From Dipteris shenzhenensis (lineage: Eukaryota; Polypodiophyta; Polypodiopsida; Gleicheniales): a DNA stretch of 64,000 nucleotides. The translations under genes were made by a program, and so were the position numbers. Below the pieces are notes generated by a model. It saw only the letters and a list, made by a program, of their open reading frames with translations, was not told the origin of the DNA and searched no databases. Where the stretch lies: NCBI GenBank assembly GCA_047967505.1, contig CM106540.1; one strand, 5' to 3'. How positions within the stretch are numbered: position 1 is the first letter of the stretch; every line of letters begins with the position of its first letter. Positions 47,143 through 57,783 of the stretch are shown here, piece after piece.

Positions 47143-47153
47143 TATATATATAT

Positions 47154-47185
<32 letters not shown>

Positions 47186-47187
47186 TT
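46905..47187. repeat. GA-rich microsatellite block with GT and GATA tracts
   Basis: (GA)n with embedded (GT)n, (GATA)n and TATATATA. Apparent long frames on the minus strand come from the repeat. Confidence 0.95.
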
Positions 47188-47199
47188 CCGGTAGCACCT

Positions 47200-47937
47200 C
47201 ATACCTTCAAATTCAGTCTTGAATCTTCCTCGCATTCTGGTCATTAGAGTTCATTTGCAGTGGGCATGGTGGGCTTCCTTGAAGGCTTGATTCTTTGTTG
47301 AAGTCCATTTGTTTGCCAAGTCCTCTTGGGCAACGGGCTTCATACTTCGTGGGCAACTTCCTTGCACTTCGTGGGCAGCTTCCTTGTAGTCCTTGATGAT
47401 TTCAATCCAAAGGGCTCTCCTTGCAGTCTATGACTCATAGTCCGTGTCTCCATGGCGGGCTTTCTTGCACTTCGAAGCTCATGGGCGGCTTCCTTCAGCC
47501 ATGGGAAGATTCGTTCATGGACAAGATTCCGTGGAAGATTGAAGGCTGAAGTGGGAGGCGATAGATTTGACAACAGCATGGAAGATTGAAGGCTAAAGCA
47601 AGAGGCGGCCGATTTGACAACAGCGTGGAAGATTGACAGTGGAGGCCCGGCCATAGGTCTGCATCCAGTTGATATAAGCTTGGAGGCTATCGAGAGTGCA
47701 GACCCATGGCATGAGTTTGTCAAGCTTCGCTAGTTGCATCACTTCATCGTCGTGTGGATAGTTTGTGGACTCTGTGATGACCTGGCACCATGCCTAGAAG
47801 TTGAGCAGGCTGGGGTGGGCAGCGATGGTCTAAACATTGGAAGGATGGAGGAGGGAGAGACTGTCGGACTGAAGGTCGAGGGAGAAGTATGACATGGCGA
47901 GGATGCCATGTAAGATGGTTCTAGAGTAGGTGATACC
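47200..47937. other. No recognised gene; left flank of the CACTA element
   Basis: A minus-strand open frame at 47340-47723 and a plus/minus patch at 47640-47930 look once-coding (for example DDEVMQLAKLDKLMPW on the minus strand) but match no family I can name. CTTCGTGGGCARCTTCCTTG units repeat at 47340-47390. Confidence 0.3.
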
Positions 47938-48041
47938 TGACACTACAAGGCATAGGTCATTTTTCGACGAAAATACCGACGCTTTTTACATTAATTTTTT
48001 TTTCACGGGTGCAAATGTCGCTAAAAGCATCGGAAAAGAAC

Positions 48042-48150
48042 CATCGCTATAAAACGTCGCTATATAGTGACAATCAGAAACGTCGCTATATAGCGACACT
48101 GATAATCATCGCTATATAGTGACACTGGTAAATATCGCTATATAGCGACG
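48042..48150. repeat. CACTA left subterminal palindrome array
   Basis: Four copies of TCGCTATATAGYGA-type palindrome plus one degenerate CATCGCTATAAAA are spaced 20-30 bp apart. These are the likely binding sites of the element's TnpA-like protein, by analogy with En/Spm. Confidence 0.85.
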
Positions 48151-48481
48151 ATTAACAGAACTTTAAAAAAAGGATTAATGGGGCTAAATAGGACTTCCTA
48201 TGGCCCTGTATAGCCCCACTAATCCTTTTTTTTTTTTGGGTAATTACAAAACAAAGATTTTTTATAACAAAATTTCCCTTGCGAAAAGGGTGATACAAAA
48301 TCGCTCAAATGAAATGATCGAGTAACAAAAGCATATACATGTCGAACATATACAACATTATTTGTTACAAAATTACCCTTTCGAAAGGGCGATATAAAAT
48401 TGCTCAAACAAGCGTATATACAAAAGGACATACAGGGCGAAGAAAATGCAACACTGCTACTACCACTACTACTACTACTAC

Positions 48482-50414
48482 TCATCTATCATCCTCATCT
48501 TGTTGGCTTGTTCCTTGGTCCTCGTGAGCTGGGCCTTCTCCCTGATCCTCGTCACGTGCATCTGATCCCTGGCCCTGGTGATCACTCGCCTCCGATGATG
48601 GGACGCTTGAGCTTTGACCCTAAGAGTGAACCATATAAATCAAAAATTAGATTGGAACTTAAAGAATAAAACAATTTAAAAAGTGAGATTACAAGTAGGA
48701 GTACACTTATACCGTGCGAACAGCCACCTCAGCCCAATCAACCGTCACTCCCATTGCCTCTTGCGCAATAAACCACAGCTTTGTTCCTATCTAAAATGCA
48801 CATCGCGTCTCTGCATCTGTAGGAAGATGACCCATCACAGCTTGCTATGGATCCAATTTACGAGAGTTAGAGTTAGCTAAAGTGCATGTAATATGTAGTA
48901 AAACAAATAGAACAATACATTGAATGAGAAGAAGTAGACTTACCACGGTTGCCTCGAACGCTCACCGTCCGCCTGCACCAAAGTGCGAAGTACCTATGAT
49001 GTCCAGCCATCTCTTTGCAGCCCTCCTCTAACCCTCGAACAATTCGGGATTGTTCCTATTCTGCTTCTTGAAGAACTTCCAATCAGCTTTGTCTGCCTAG
49101 CTGGGTTTAGCCAACCCCTTTGTGATGGAAGTATGCAAGGTTGATCTACGATGCTTCAAGACCAAACCCATGCGCTCTCGCATATAATCCTCATTAAACT
49201 CCCAATTTGGCGAGTTAGGGTATTTTTGTTTTAATTCATCGATGACCGCTTGCTTCTTTTGGTCATCTTGATATCGCCAATCAGTAGCAATGCCGCTCTT
49301 GAAGTGATGGCTCATTAACCACCTCATGGTGGCCATCACTGCTTTGCCCTTTCTATCTTCTATTATCTCTCTGGCAGCTGTGATTTGATAGGAGAGATCC
49401 CCTGATGAGTAAGGAGGACTGATGGTAGCAGAGTCAGAAGGAGTGGAGCGAGGAGTAGCAGTGGGAGTAGGAGAGGGCAAGGGACCTGACTGATACTGTG
49501 TCTCCAGACCAAGTGGAGACCTGTAGGAATGTGAGTGTGCTAGCTCGTCTACGATGCTTCAAGACCAAACCCATGCACTCTCGCATATAATCCTCATTAA
49601 ACTCCCAATTTGGCGGGTTAGGGTATTTTTGTTTTAATTCATTGATGACCGCTTGCTTCTTTTGGTTATCTTGATACCGCCAATCGGTAGTAATGCCGCT
49701 CTTGAAGTGATGGCTCATCAACCGCCTCATGGTGGCCATCACTGCTTTGCCCTTTCTATCTTCTATTATCTCTCCGGCAGCTGTGATTTGATAGGAGAGA
49801 TCCCCTGATGAGTAAAGAGGACTGATGGTAGTAGAGTCAGAAGGAGTGGAGCGAGGAGTAGCAGTGGGAGTAGAAGAGGGCAAGGGACCTGACTGATATT
49901 GTGTCTTCGGACCAAGTGGAGACCTGTAGGAATGTGAGTGTGCTGACTCATCTACATCTCCTGAGTCAGCACAACATAAGCTGCCCTTCCTACTCTTCCT
50001 TCCCTTACGAGAGGCATGTGCAGGTGATGACCCCTCGGTCGAAGGGGCATGAGGGGACGGCTGGGTAGTACGTCCAGCTGTCGGTGTAGGGGAGGGAATT
50101 GCTGAGGTCCTCTGAGATAGCAGAGAGAAGAATCTCGCTGCCTCCTCATCGCTCATCTGCGCTACAAACTCATCGGGACTCTCGACAAAGCCATGCGCGG
50201 CTAGCAAAGGAGTTCCCCGAGGGGTAGTCGTAGTGCTACGTGGAAGAGGAGTCGGACCAGGGGTAGTCGTAGTGCTAGGTCCGAGAGGAGTCAGGCCAAG
50301 GGTAGTTCTCGGGGTAGTCGCCTGAGAGAAATCAAAGTCTTCTAGAGCATATAGATCGTGAGCTCTCCTCCTGCGAGACTGTCCGTACTCGTCGGATGAG
50401 CAACGTGATCCCAT
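48482..50414 (-). pseudogene. TnpA-like CACTA protein (Transposase_24 / Ptta-En-Spm type), broken
   Basis: Likely the DNA-binding accessory protein of the element. Three coding exons fit GT-AG rules: 50414-48944, 48844-48713 and 48619-48482. It starts MGSRCSSDEYGQSRRRRAHD at an ATG just after an acceptor-like ATGTTAG. Thr/Pro-rich repeats follow, then the Transposase_24 core (AVINELKQKYPNPPNWEFNE, then MGLVLKHRR), and an acidic/Gln tail (GSDARDEDQGEGPAHEDQGT). A 403-bp tandem duplication (49145-49950) shifts the frame. Removing one copy leaves exon lengths divisible by three. Additional stops are TAG at 49097-49099, a TAG after LFEG, a TGA after GAGGR, and a TAG in exon 2. A 5' intron donor (CAGGTAAGT, near 52640) places the purine tract in an intron. 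Confidence 0.75.
49145..49950. repeat. 403-bp tandem duplication in the TnpA-like gene
   Basis: 49145-49547 is repeated as 49548-49950 with a few substitutions. It duplicates the conserved Transposase_24 core and, because 403 is not a multiple of three, destroys the reading frame downstream. Confidence 0.95.
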
Positions 50415-50469
50415 GTCTAACATAGACACAAACACGAAAACAAAAAACAAAAAAACAAACATAAGCATA

Positions 50470-52560
50470 GGCATAGGGATAGGCATAGGCAAAGAGGGAG
50501 AGAAGAGGAAGAAGAGGAAGAGGAATCTGAAGAAGAGGAAGAGGAATCTGAAGAAGAGGGAAAAGAGAAAGTGGAGGAGAAGAGGAAGAAGAGGGAAAGG
50601 AAAGAGGGAAAAAGAGGAAGAAGAAGGAAAGGAAAGAGGGAAAGGAAAGAGAGAAGAAGAGGGAGAGAAGAGGGAAAGAAGAGGGAGAGAAGAGGGAGAG
50701 AAGAGGGAAATGAGAAAGTGGAGGAGAAGAGGAAGAAGAGGGAAAGGAAAGAGGGAAAGGAAGAGGAAGAAGAGGGAGGGAAGGAGGACGAAGAGGAAAG
50801 AGAAATCTAAAGAAGAGGGAGAGAAGAGGGAAATGAGAAAGAAGAGGGAAAGGAAAGAGGGAAAGAAGAGGAAGAAGAGGGAAAAGAGGAAGTGGACGAG
50901 AAGAGAAAGAAGAGGGAAAGGAAAGAGGGAAAGGAAAGAGGAAGAAGAGGGAGAGAAGATGAAGAAGAGAGAAAGAAGAGAGAAAGAAGAGGGAAAGGAG
51001 AGGGAGAGAAGAGGAAGAAGAGGGAAAAGAGGAAGTGGACAAGAAGAGGAAGAAGAGGGAAAGGAAAGAGGGAAAGAGAAGGGCGAAAGAGATAATAAGA
51101 GAAGGGGGAAAGAGAAGGGAAAGGAAAGAGGGAAAGGAAAGAGGAAGAAGAGGCAGAGAAGAAGGAAGAAGAGGGAGAGGAATCTGAAGAAGAGGGAGAG
51201 AAGAGGGAAATGAGAAGAGGAAGAAGAGGAAGAGGGAAAAGAGGAAGTGCACGAGAAGAGGAAGAAGAGGGAAAGGAAAGAGGGAAAGGAAAGAGGAAGA
51301 AGAGGGAGAGAAGAGGAAGAAGAGGGAAAAGAGGAAGTGGGAGAGAAAAGAGGGGGAAAAGAGGAGAAGAGAGAAGAAGAGGGAAAGAAAAAGAGGGAAA
51401 AGAGAGATTGGAAAAGCATAAGCATGAGCATATGCTTATGCTTATGCTTAAGCACAAGCATGAGCATAAGAAAAGGAGACATATGCTCATGCTTATGTTT
51501 ATGCATGAGCATAAGAGAAGGGGGAAAGAGAGAAGAAGAGGGAAAGGAAAGAGGGGAAAAGAGGGAAAGAAAGAGAGAAGAAGAGGAAAAGGAAAGAGAG
51601 ATTGGAAAAGAGGAAAGAGGGAGAGAAAGAGAGAAGAAGAGGGAAAGAGAAAAGAGGAAAAAAGAGACATATGTCATGCTTATGCATGAGCATATGTCTA
51701 CTTCTCTTATGCTCATCATAAGCATAAGCATGAGCATATGTCTCCTTCTCTTATGCTCATGCTTATGCTTAAGCATAAGCATAAGCATATGCTCATGTTT
51801 ATGTTTATGCATGAGCATAAGAGAAGGGGGAAAGAGAGAATAAGAGGGAAAGAAAAGAGGGAAAAGAGGGGGAAAAGAGGAGAAGAGAGATTGGAAAAGA
51901 GGAAAGAGGAGAGAAAGAGAGAAGAGGGAAAGAGAGACATATGCTCATGCTTATGCATGAGCATATGTCTACTTCTCTTATGCTCATGCATAAGCATAAG
52001 CATGAGCATATACTTCCTTCTCTTATGCTCATGCTTATGTTTATGCATGAGCATAGGAGAAGGGGGAAAGAGAGAAGAAGAGGGAAAGGAAAGAGGGAAA
52101 AAGAGGGAAAAAGAGGAGAAGAGAGAAGAAGAGGGAAAGGAAAAGAGGGAAAAGAGAGATTGGAAAAGCATAAGCATGAGCATAAGAAAAGGAGACATAT
52201 GCTCATGCTTATGTTTATGCATGAGCATAAGAGAAGGGGGAAAGAGAGAAGAAGAGGGAAAGGAAAGAGGGACAAAGAGGGAAAGAAAGAGAGAAGAAGA
52301 GGAAAAGGAAAGAGAATCATGAGCATATGTCTACTTCTCTTATGCTCATGCATAAGCATAAGCATGAGCATATGTCTCCTTTTCTTATGCTCATGCTTGT
52401 GCTTAAGCATAAGCATAAGAGAAGGGGGAAAGAGAGAATAAGAGGGAAAGGAAAGAGGGAAAAGAGGGGGAAAAGAGGAGAAGAGAGATTGGAAAAGAGG
52501 AAAGAGGGAGAGAAAGAGAGAAGAAGAGGGAAAGAGAAAAGAGGAAAAAAGAGACATATG
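50470..52560. repeat. 2.1-kb purine-rich tract with interspersed AGCATAAGCATGAGCAT motifs
   Basis: The plus strand is almost wholly GAAGAGGGAAAGG-type purine repeats from 50470 to about 51405, and again between 51530 and 52550. It is broken by clusters of AAGCATAAGCATGAGCATAT and the inverse CTTATGCTCATGCTTATG, joined by GTCTCCTTCTCTTATG or GTCTACTTCTCTTATG. Clusters occur near 51410-51520, 51665-51820, 51935-52060, 52165-52240 and 52315-52420. On the minus strand, where the TnpA-like gene is transcribed, it is a polypyrimidine intron. The very long open frames here are artefacts. Confidence 0.9.
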
Positions 52561-53191
52561 CTTATGCTTATGCATGGCACTAGCTGCAGGCCAATGCAAA
52601 TAAAAATAATAATAAATGGAAAAAAGAGGAAGCACTTACCTGAAATAGTACGTCCCGCTCGGTGTTGTGGACTGGCCCTACAAAAGAGAGGAAACATACC
52701 ATTTTTCAAATAAGATGTTAGAGGAAGGAGGAGATTACAAAAGTAACTTCTTGAAAGGAGGAGATTGAGGAGACAAGGAGAAAGAGAAGGAAGAGAAATA
52801 CAAAAAAGAGGTGAGTCTTCTTTCTTTCTTGAAATCTCGTTTTTTGTTTCAATCCTTTGAAAACAAGCATGAAAACTAGTTTACAGGTTTAGCAATACAA
52901 GGAGAAGCACTCACAAAGCTAAAGCTAACAAACAAATAACCTACATTGTTGAAACAAACTCACCTCTTGAAGAACTTCCTTTCAAGAAACCAAAGAGGGA
53001 AAAGGGTAGAGAGGGAGTACAAGAGCTAGGAGAAGGGTAAGGAGTGGAGAATAGAGTGGGAGGTTGTCAGAAATAGGTGGGAGGTCGTCGAAAATAGGTG
53101 GGAGGAGAGATTGCCTTGGTTACTTGAGAGATTAGAAAGATTGCTAAAGAAAGCGCCACGCGACGGGAGTCTCGGGTTTTAACCCATAGCA

Positions 53192-53237
53192 TCGCTATAT
53201 AGCGACAGAACAGAGGAAAAAGTTGCTATATAGCGAC
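53192..53237. promoter_or_regulatory. Two TCGCTATATAGCGA palindromes between the divergent CACTA genes
   Basis: TCGCTATATAGCGA at 53192-53205 and TTGCTATATAGCGAC at 53223-53237 are the same motif as in both subterminal arrays. They lie about 110-150 bp upstream of the transposase ATG and upstream of the TnpA-like transcript. In En/Spm, TnpA acts on promoter-proximal copies of its subterminal motif. A similar autoregulatory site is my inference here. Confidence 0.6.
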
Positions 53238-53342
53238 GCTTTAAGTCACTTTTTATTCTAGCATGAAGGGAAGCTCATAGATGCTATTTTATAACTGTTA
53301 ATATATTTTCTTGCAACTTAAGTTGTGATTTTATAAGTGTAG

Positions 53343-56300
53343 ATGGAAGGAACGTCATCTGATGATGTGCCAATGCTCGTGCTCATCATGCGCCACTTGC
53401 GGATGTATGGGGAGGAGCCCGAACCAGTACCCACTGTTGGTGTTGCACGTGTTGATGGACCATCGGTAAGTCAAAGCTATTTAAGTTCACAGTCTTATTG
53501 GATACCAGGAAGTACAAGATCTTATATTTACACGAAATCTTAAAATAGGATGAGGAGGGTGACGAGGGTATGCATATACCTTCTCACTTTGAGCAAGACT
53601 ATAGTCTCCCGGATGATGACGAGGGTATGGTCGACATGATGGATTCCATTTTTAGGGGCACTACATCCCATGTACATGTGATGTCCGAGTTTGAGGTCAA
53701 AATGCGAGAGTTGCAATCAACACAATTGTACGAGGGTGTTAGGATGTCTAAACTACGTGCTTGTCTCTCAATCTTGAATCTGCAAGTAAAGTATGGGTGG
53801 TCAGATACAAGTGTCTCGGCCTTAATGAGGTTAGCTCTTGCATTAATTTGACTCATTATTTGGATATTGTTTGTTTTGAGAATCATCATGTTTGTTTTGA
53901 GAATCATCATTTGGATAGTGTATACCGAATCATCATTGTTCGAAGCCTATGTATGTTTGAATTGTCATAGGTTGCTCCAGAAGATGTTGCCTACACCAAA
54001 TACCATGCCCGCATCAAGAGATGAAGCGAAAAAGATGCTAACAATGGTGGGTATGGATTATGATACCATCCATGCTTGCCGTAATGATTGTATTCTCTTT
54101 CGTCGTGAGCATGGAGATTTGGCTAGTTGTCCAAAGTGTGGGAAACAACGATATAGAGATGACTTGCAGGGTGAGCGGATACCGGTAAAGGTCTTGAGAC
54201 ACTTTCCCATCATTGCAAGAATACAACACATGTTCCGATGCAAATCCATAGCGGAGTTGATGACATGGCATGCATCTCATCGGTCCACTGATGACACATT
54301 GAGGATTCCCACAGATTGTGCAGCTTGGAAGCACATAGATAATTAGTGGCCGGACTTTGCGAGGGAGCTATGCAACTTACATCTTGGGCTCACCATGGAT
54401 GGCATGAATCCTTTCGGGTTACGCTCGACATCTTGGTCGACATGGCCCATAGTCGTGGTGAATTACAATATCCCACCATGGCTAACAATAAAAAAGGGAC
54501 ACCTCATGCTTGCACTACTTGTGCCAGGAAAGTACAAGGCAAAAAATATGGACGTGTACATGGCACCTTTGATAGAGGAGTTATAGATATTATGGAGAGG
54601 AGTGCAGGTCTTTGATATTTCCAGAGCTCCTAGACATACCAATGATATTTTGGTCAGGGGTATCTTGATGTGGACCATGCATGACTACCTAGGATATGGA
54701 GAGTGTGCAGGTACGTGGTTATGTCTTTACATGTATAATGAGGATTATGCTTTTATGACTCTCTTTCGCACGCATGTCTTGTACTAACACATTCATGCAC
54801 GCGTGCAGAACTTGTTACAAGTGGGTACCATGCTTGTCTTGTTTGTGGACCGGCTCTGAAATCGCTTGCATGCTACTCCAAACATATGAGGAAAAATGTT
54901 TATGAAGGTCATGCTCGATACCTTCCGCTCGACCATCTCGCACGTGGAGGTCAGCTTGATCCACCACCATCATATTTGAAGGCAAGTGACTGGATTCAAG
55001 CTTGGAGGGCGAATGGAGAGGAACCTCCTCCTGGTATGAAGAGGCTATCGATCTTTCACGAGCTTCCTTATTGGGTTCAGTTACAAATCAATCATCTCTT
55101 GGATCCCATGCATATCTTGAAGAATGTGGGGGCTACTATTTGGGCACACTTGGTTGGTTCCAAAGACTCGAGAGGAGTGCGAGAAGACTTGCGTGCTATG
55201 AATAGGATGTCTCGTTTGTGGCCCCAAGTGCATGCTTCGGGAAAAGTTGTCCTCCCGAAAGCAACGTGAATCCTCTCTACGAGGGAGGAGGCAGCGGTCA
55301 AGGCAGACATTGCCTCTTTTCAAACATCGACAGGGTACATGAGTTGCTTAAAAGGAGCATTTTCAAAGGACAATAAGCTTAGTGGGCTCAAGTCCCATGA
55401 TTGGCACAAGGTCTTATAGGTATTCTAAGTAGAATTAGTGTATCGATAATCGTGATGCGTTAGCATAATTATGATTATGTTATATTATTGACATGACTTC
55501 TTTGTTGCTTTGATAGTTCATCCTCCCAATTACAATAAAAGGGTGCTTACAAGAAGATGTTAGAAATGCTATATTCAAGATCTGTGGTATTGTGAGGTAT
55601 GCTTACTATCGAATCGCCTTGATTGTATTTTCTTCAATTTAAGCTGATTAATCTGTAGACTGATTATGAAAATATCTTACATGGACATGTGAAATAGGTG
55701 GATATCTCAAAAAGAGATCTCCATATCGAGCATCGAGAATGCTAGGGTGGAATCCATCGAAGCCGTATGCTTGCTTGAGAAGCACTTTCCCTCAAGCATT
55801 ATGACAACTCAAGTCCACTTGCTTGTGCACATAGTTGATGAGGTGGCTATAGCAGGTACTGTTCATAGTCGATGGATGTTTTTTCTCGAGCAGTTTATGA
55901 AAACTTTAAAGGGATTTGTAAGACAAAGAGCAAGACCAGAAGCAAGCATGGCGGAGGGATGGCTTGTGCAAGAGTCATTAGTATATATCACAGAGTTTCT
56001 TGCATCCACGGATCCCGATATGCCACAAGCTTGGCATAACAAGGATGATGATCGCATTGTTGGCAAGGTTCCCCAAGGAAAAGGGATTGAAAGAAAGATG
56101 AGTGAAGAGCAAATGGAGAAATTCAATAAGTTTTGTATCCTCAATAGCCCTGAGATGCAGAAGTGGATTGAGAGATATGAAGTGGCCAAAGCAGAAAGAA
56201 TAAATGCAAGGACGAGATTCAGAGTAATGTACAGGTGATCACAACCATATCCATGGGATCTGGCTCTTCTCCCTACTCACATGTCACTTGATTGGCTACA

Positions 56301-57380
56301 ATTGGCTCTACGTAAAGCCGAACGTGATGGAGAGACAATAAACGAGCGCGAGCGAGAGTTATCATCTGGATGTATGGTGCATGTAAGTTTCTTACCTCTT
56401 GACGTAATTAAGTAATTATTTGTGGCAATATACGCTATAAAATAGATGCATCTTCATTGTTTTAATGATGCTCTTTTACAGTACAAAAAGTATAGTGCAT
56501 TATGGTCATATGGACGACATTTTCAGGTGGAATGCATCGATTCAAAGAGAGTCACGTATGATTGTGGAGTCATGGCTAACTTCACACAAGATAGCCGAGC
56601 AAGTGCTTCGGATACCAATCTTCTCTCCTCACAGTTGGATTATTGTGGAACCATATGCGACATCTATGAAGTTGATTTCAGACGATTTAGTATTTTCATT
56701 CTTGATGTAAAATGGTTTAGAAGTATTTACAACGGTCCCCATGCGACAATGAGAAAAGATAGTAGCAGTTTCTTTGCAATAGACTCCACCAAACATTGGA
56801 CCGATGAAAGTGATACTTTTGTTCTTCCCGAGCACTGTGAGCAGGTGCATACTAATGATTTAATTAATCGAAGCTTTCGTTTTTAAAGATCCATTGATAC
56901 ATGTACTTGAGCATAATTTCATATATATAATTGACGACATTTGGCACCCATCTTCAATATAAGTGGTTTTTCATTCGGATCGTTCATCCAAGATGGTGGT
57001 ACATAATCCAAGTTGCACCAGGAAGTAAGCAAATTTTTAAAGATAGAGATGTGGATATGGAGATGCCACTACCAATGCCGGATCCAATTGATGAATCTAG
57101 CGAAGAAGATGTAGATCATCATATGAGCCAAGAGGAAGATGTGCATAATGACATCGCATGGGAGGAAGATGGAGATCACGATATTGAGGAAGAAGACAAC
57201 GATCATCAAGAATCACCACACTTTATTGAAGAAGATGATCAAATACTTTTAGGTGAACGTACGATGCTAGAGTACGATGATGATATAGGAAATCAACTCG
57301 GTATAGAGTTGGAGATAGACTTGTTTGGCACCTTAGACTTGGCTCAAGATAAAACAGTTGATGTAAATGCTCTTAATTGA
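53343..57380 (+). pseudogene. CACTA TNP2-type transposase (Transposase_21, DUF4218, DUF4216), 8 exons, 5 nonsense codons
   Basis: Catalytic transposase of the element. My exon model: 53343-53465, 53549-53829, 53971-54710, 54809-55419, 55517-55596, 55698-56382, 56482-56844, 56964-57380. All introns are GT-AG (81-142 bp), phases match, and the total is 3,300 bp (1,100 codons). In order: acidic N-terminus; KMLPTPNTMPASRDEAKKML and CPKCGKQRYRDD; Transposase_21 with GLTMDGMNPFG and NYNIPPWLTIKKGHLMLALL; KLSGLKSHDWHKVL; DUF4218 with FPSSIMTTQVHLLVHIVDE; DUF4216 with YCGTICDIYEVDFRRF; acidic tail. Stops: TAG 54344-54346, TAG 54584-54586, TGA 55267-55269, TAG 55417-55419, TGA 56236-56238. All could be C-to-T changes from CAG or CGA. 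No frameshift is needed. Confidence 0.85.
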
Positions 57381-57553
57381 TTTTTTTCATCTCAAACTTG
57401 GACATGAATATATGAGCTTCAAAGGCTTGATGTACATGCTCTCATATTTTTATTCTCTATGAGATCAAACATGTATGAAAATTTAAAATAATTTGTCATT
57501 GGAAAAAACTAACTTTTAAGGCCTATATGGAAAAAAGAACCTCTCTGGAAAAC

Positions 57554-57664
57554 ATCGCTATAAAATAGTATATCAGTGTCTCTATATAGCGACACTTAAG
57601 CGTCGCTATATAGCGACTTCTACAAATATAGCGACTTTTAGCAAGCGTCGCTATATAGCGACGC
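57554..57664. repeat. CACTA right subterminal palindrome array
   Basis: CGTCGCTATATAGCGAC at about 57601 and 57647, with partial copies near 57580 and 57625 and a degenerate CATCGCTATAAAA at about 57553. It mirrors the left array, confirming that both ends belong to one element. Confidence 0.85.
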
Positions 57665-57783
57665 TTTTTGGAACCCGCTTTTCATACTGACGATTAACGC
57701 CACACGGGGGCTAAACGTCGGTACGTAAACATCGCAATAGGATCTGTGTGTAGTAGTGTGAGGTATATAAGAAGATAGACATC

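Larger units (their letters stand above)
47941..57758 (+). mobile_element. Complete CACTA (En/Spm) DNA transposon, 9,818 bp
   Basis: The left terminus is CACTACAAGG; the right terminus ends GTGTGTAGTAGTG, that is CACTACTACAC on the opposite strand. The flanking trinucleotide TGA occurs on both sides (47938-47940 and 57759-57761), the 3-bp target duplication made by this superfamily. Inside are a TnpA-like gene (minus) and a TNP2-type transposase gene (plus), divergently arranged, plus palindromic repeat arrays near both ends and between the genes. Nonsense codons in both genes make it non-autonomous now, but its structure is intact, so insertion looks fairly recent. Confidence 0.93.

Noticed and set aside
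46363-47187. Possible CRISPR-like or satellite array from regular repeats
   Set aside because: Simple dinucleotide tracts with no spacer structure; eukaryotic context.
49434-51818. A 794-codon minus-strand open frame
   Set aside because: Most of it is translation of the purine/pyrimidine low-complexity intron. Only the part after the ATG at 50414 looks like real protein.
50413-51843. Long plus-strand Lys/Arg/Glu-rich frames
   Set aside because: Pure translation of GA-rich repeat; composition explains the openness.
53261-53342. Core promoter of the transposase gene from TATA-like text
   Set aside because: AT-rich with no convincing TATA at a sensible distance; only the palindromes are reported.
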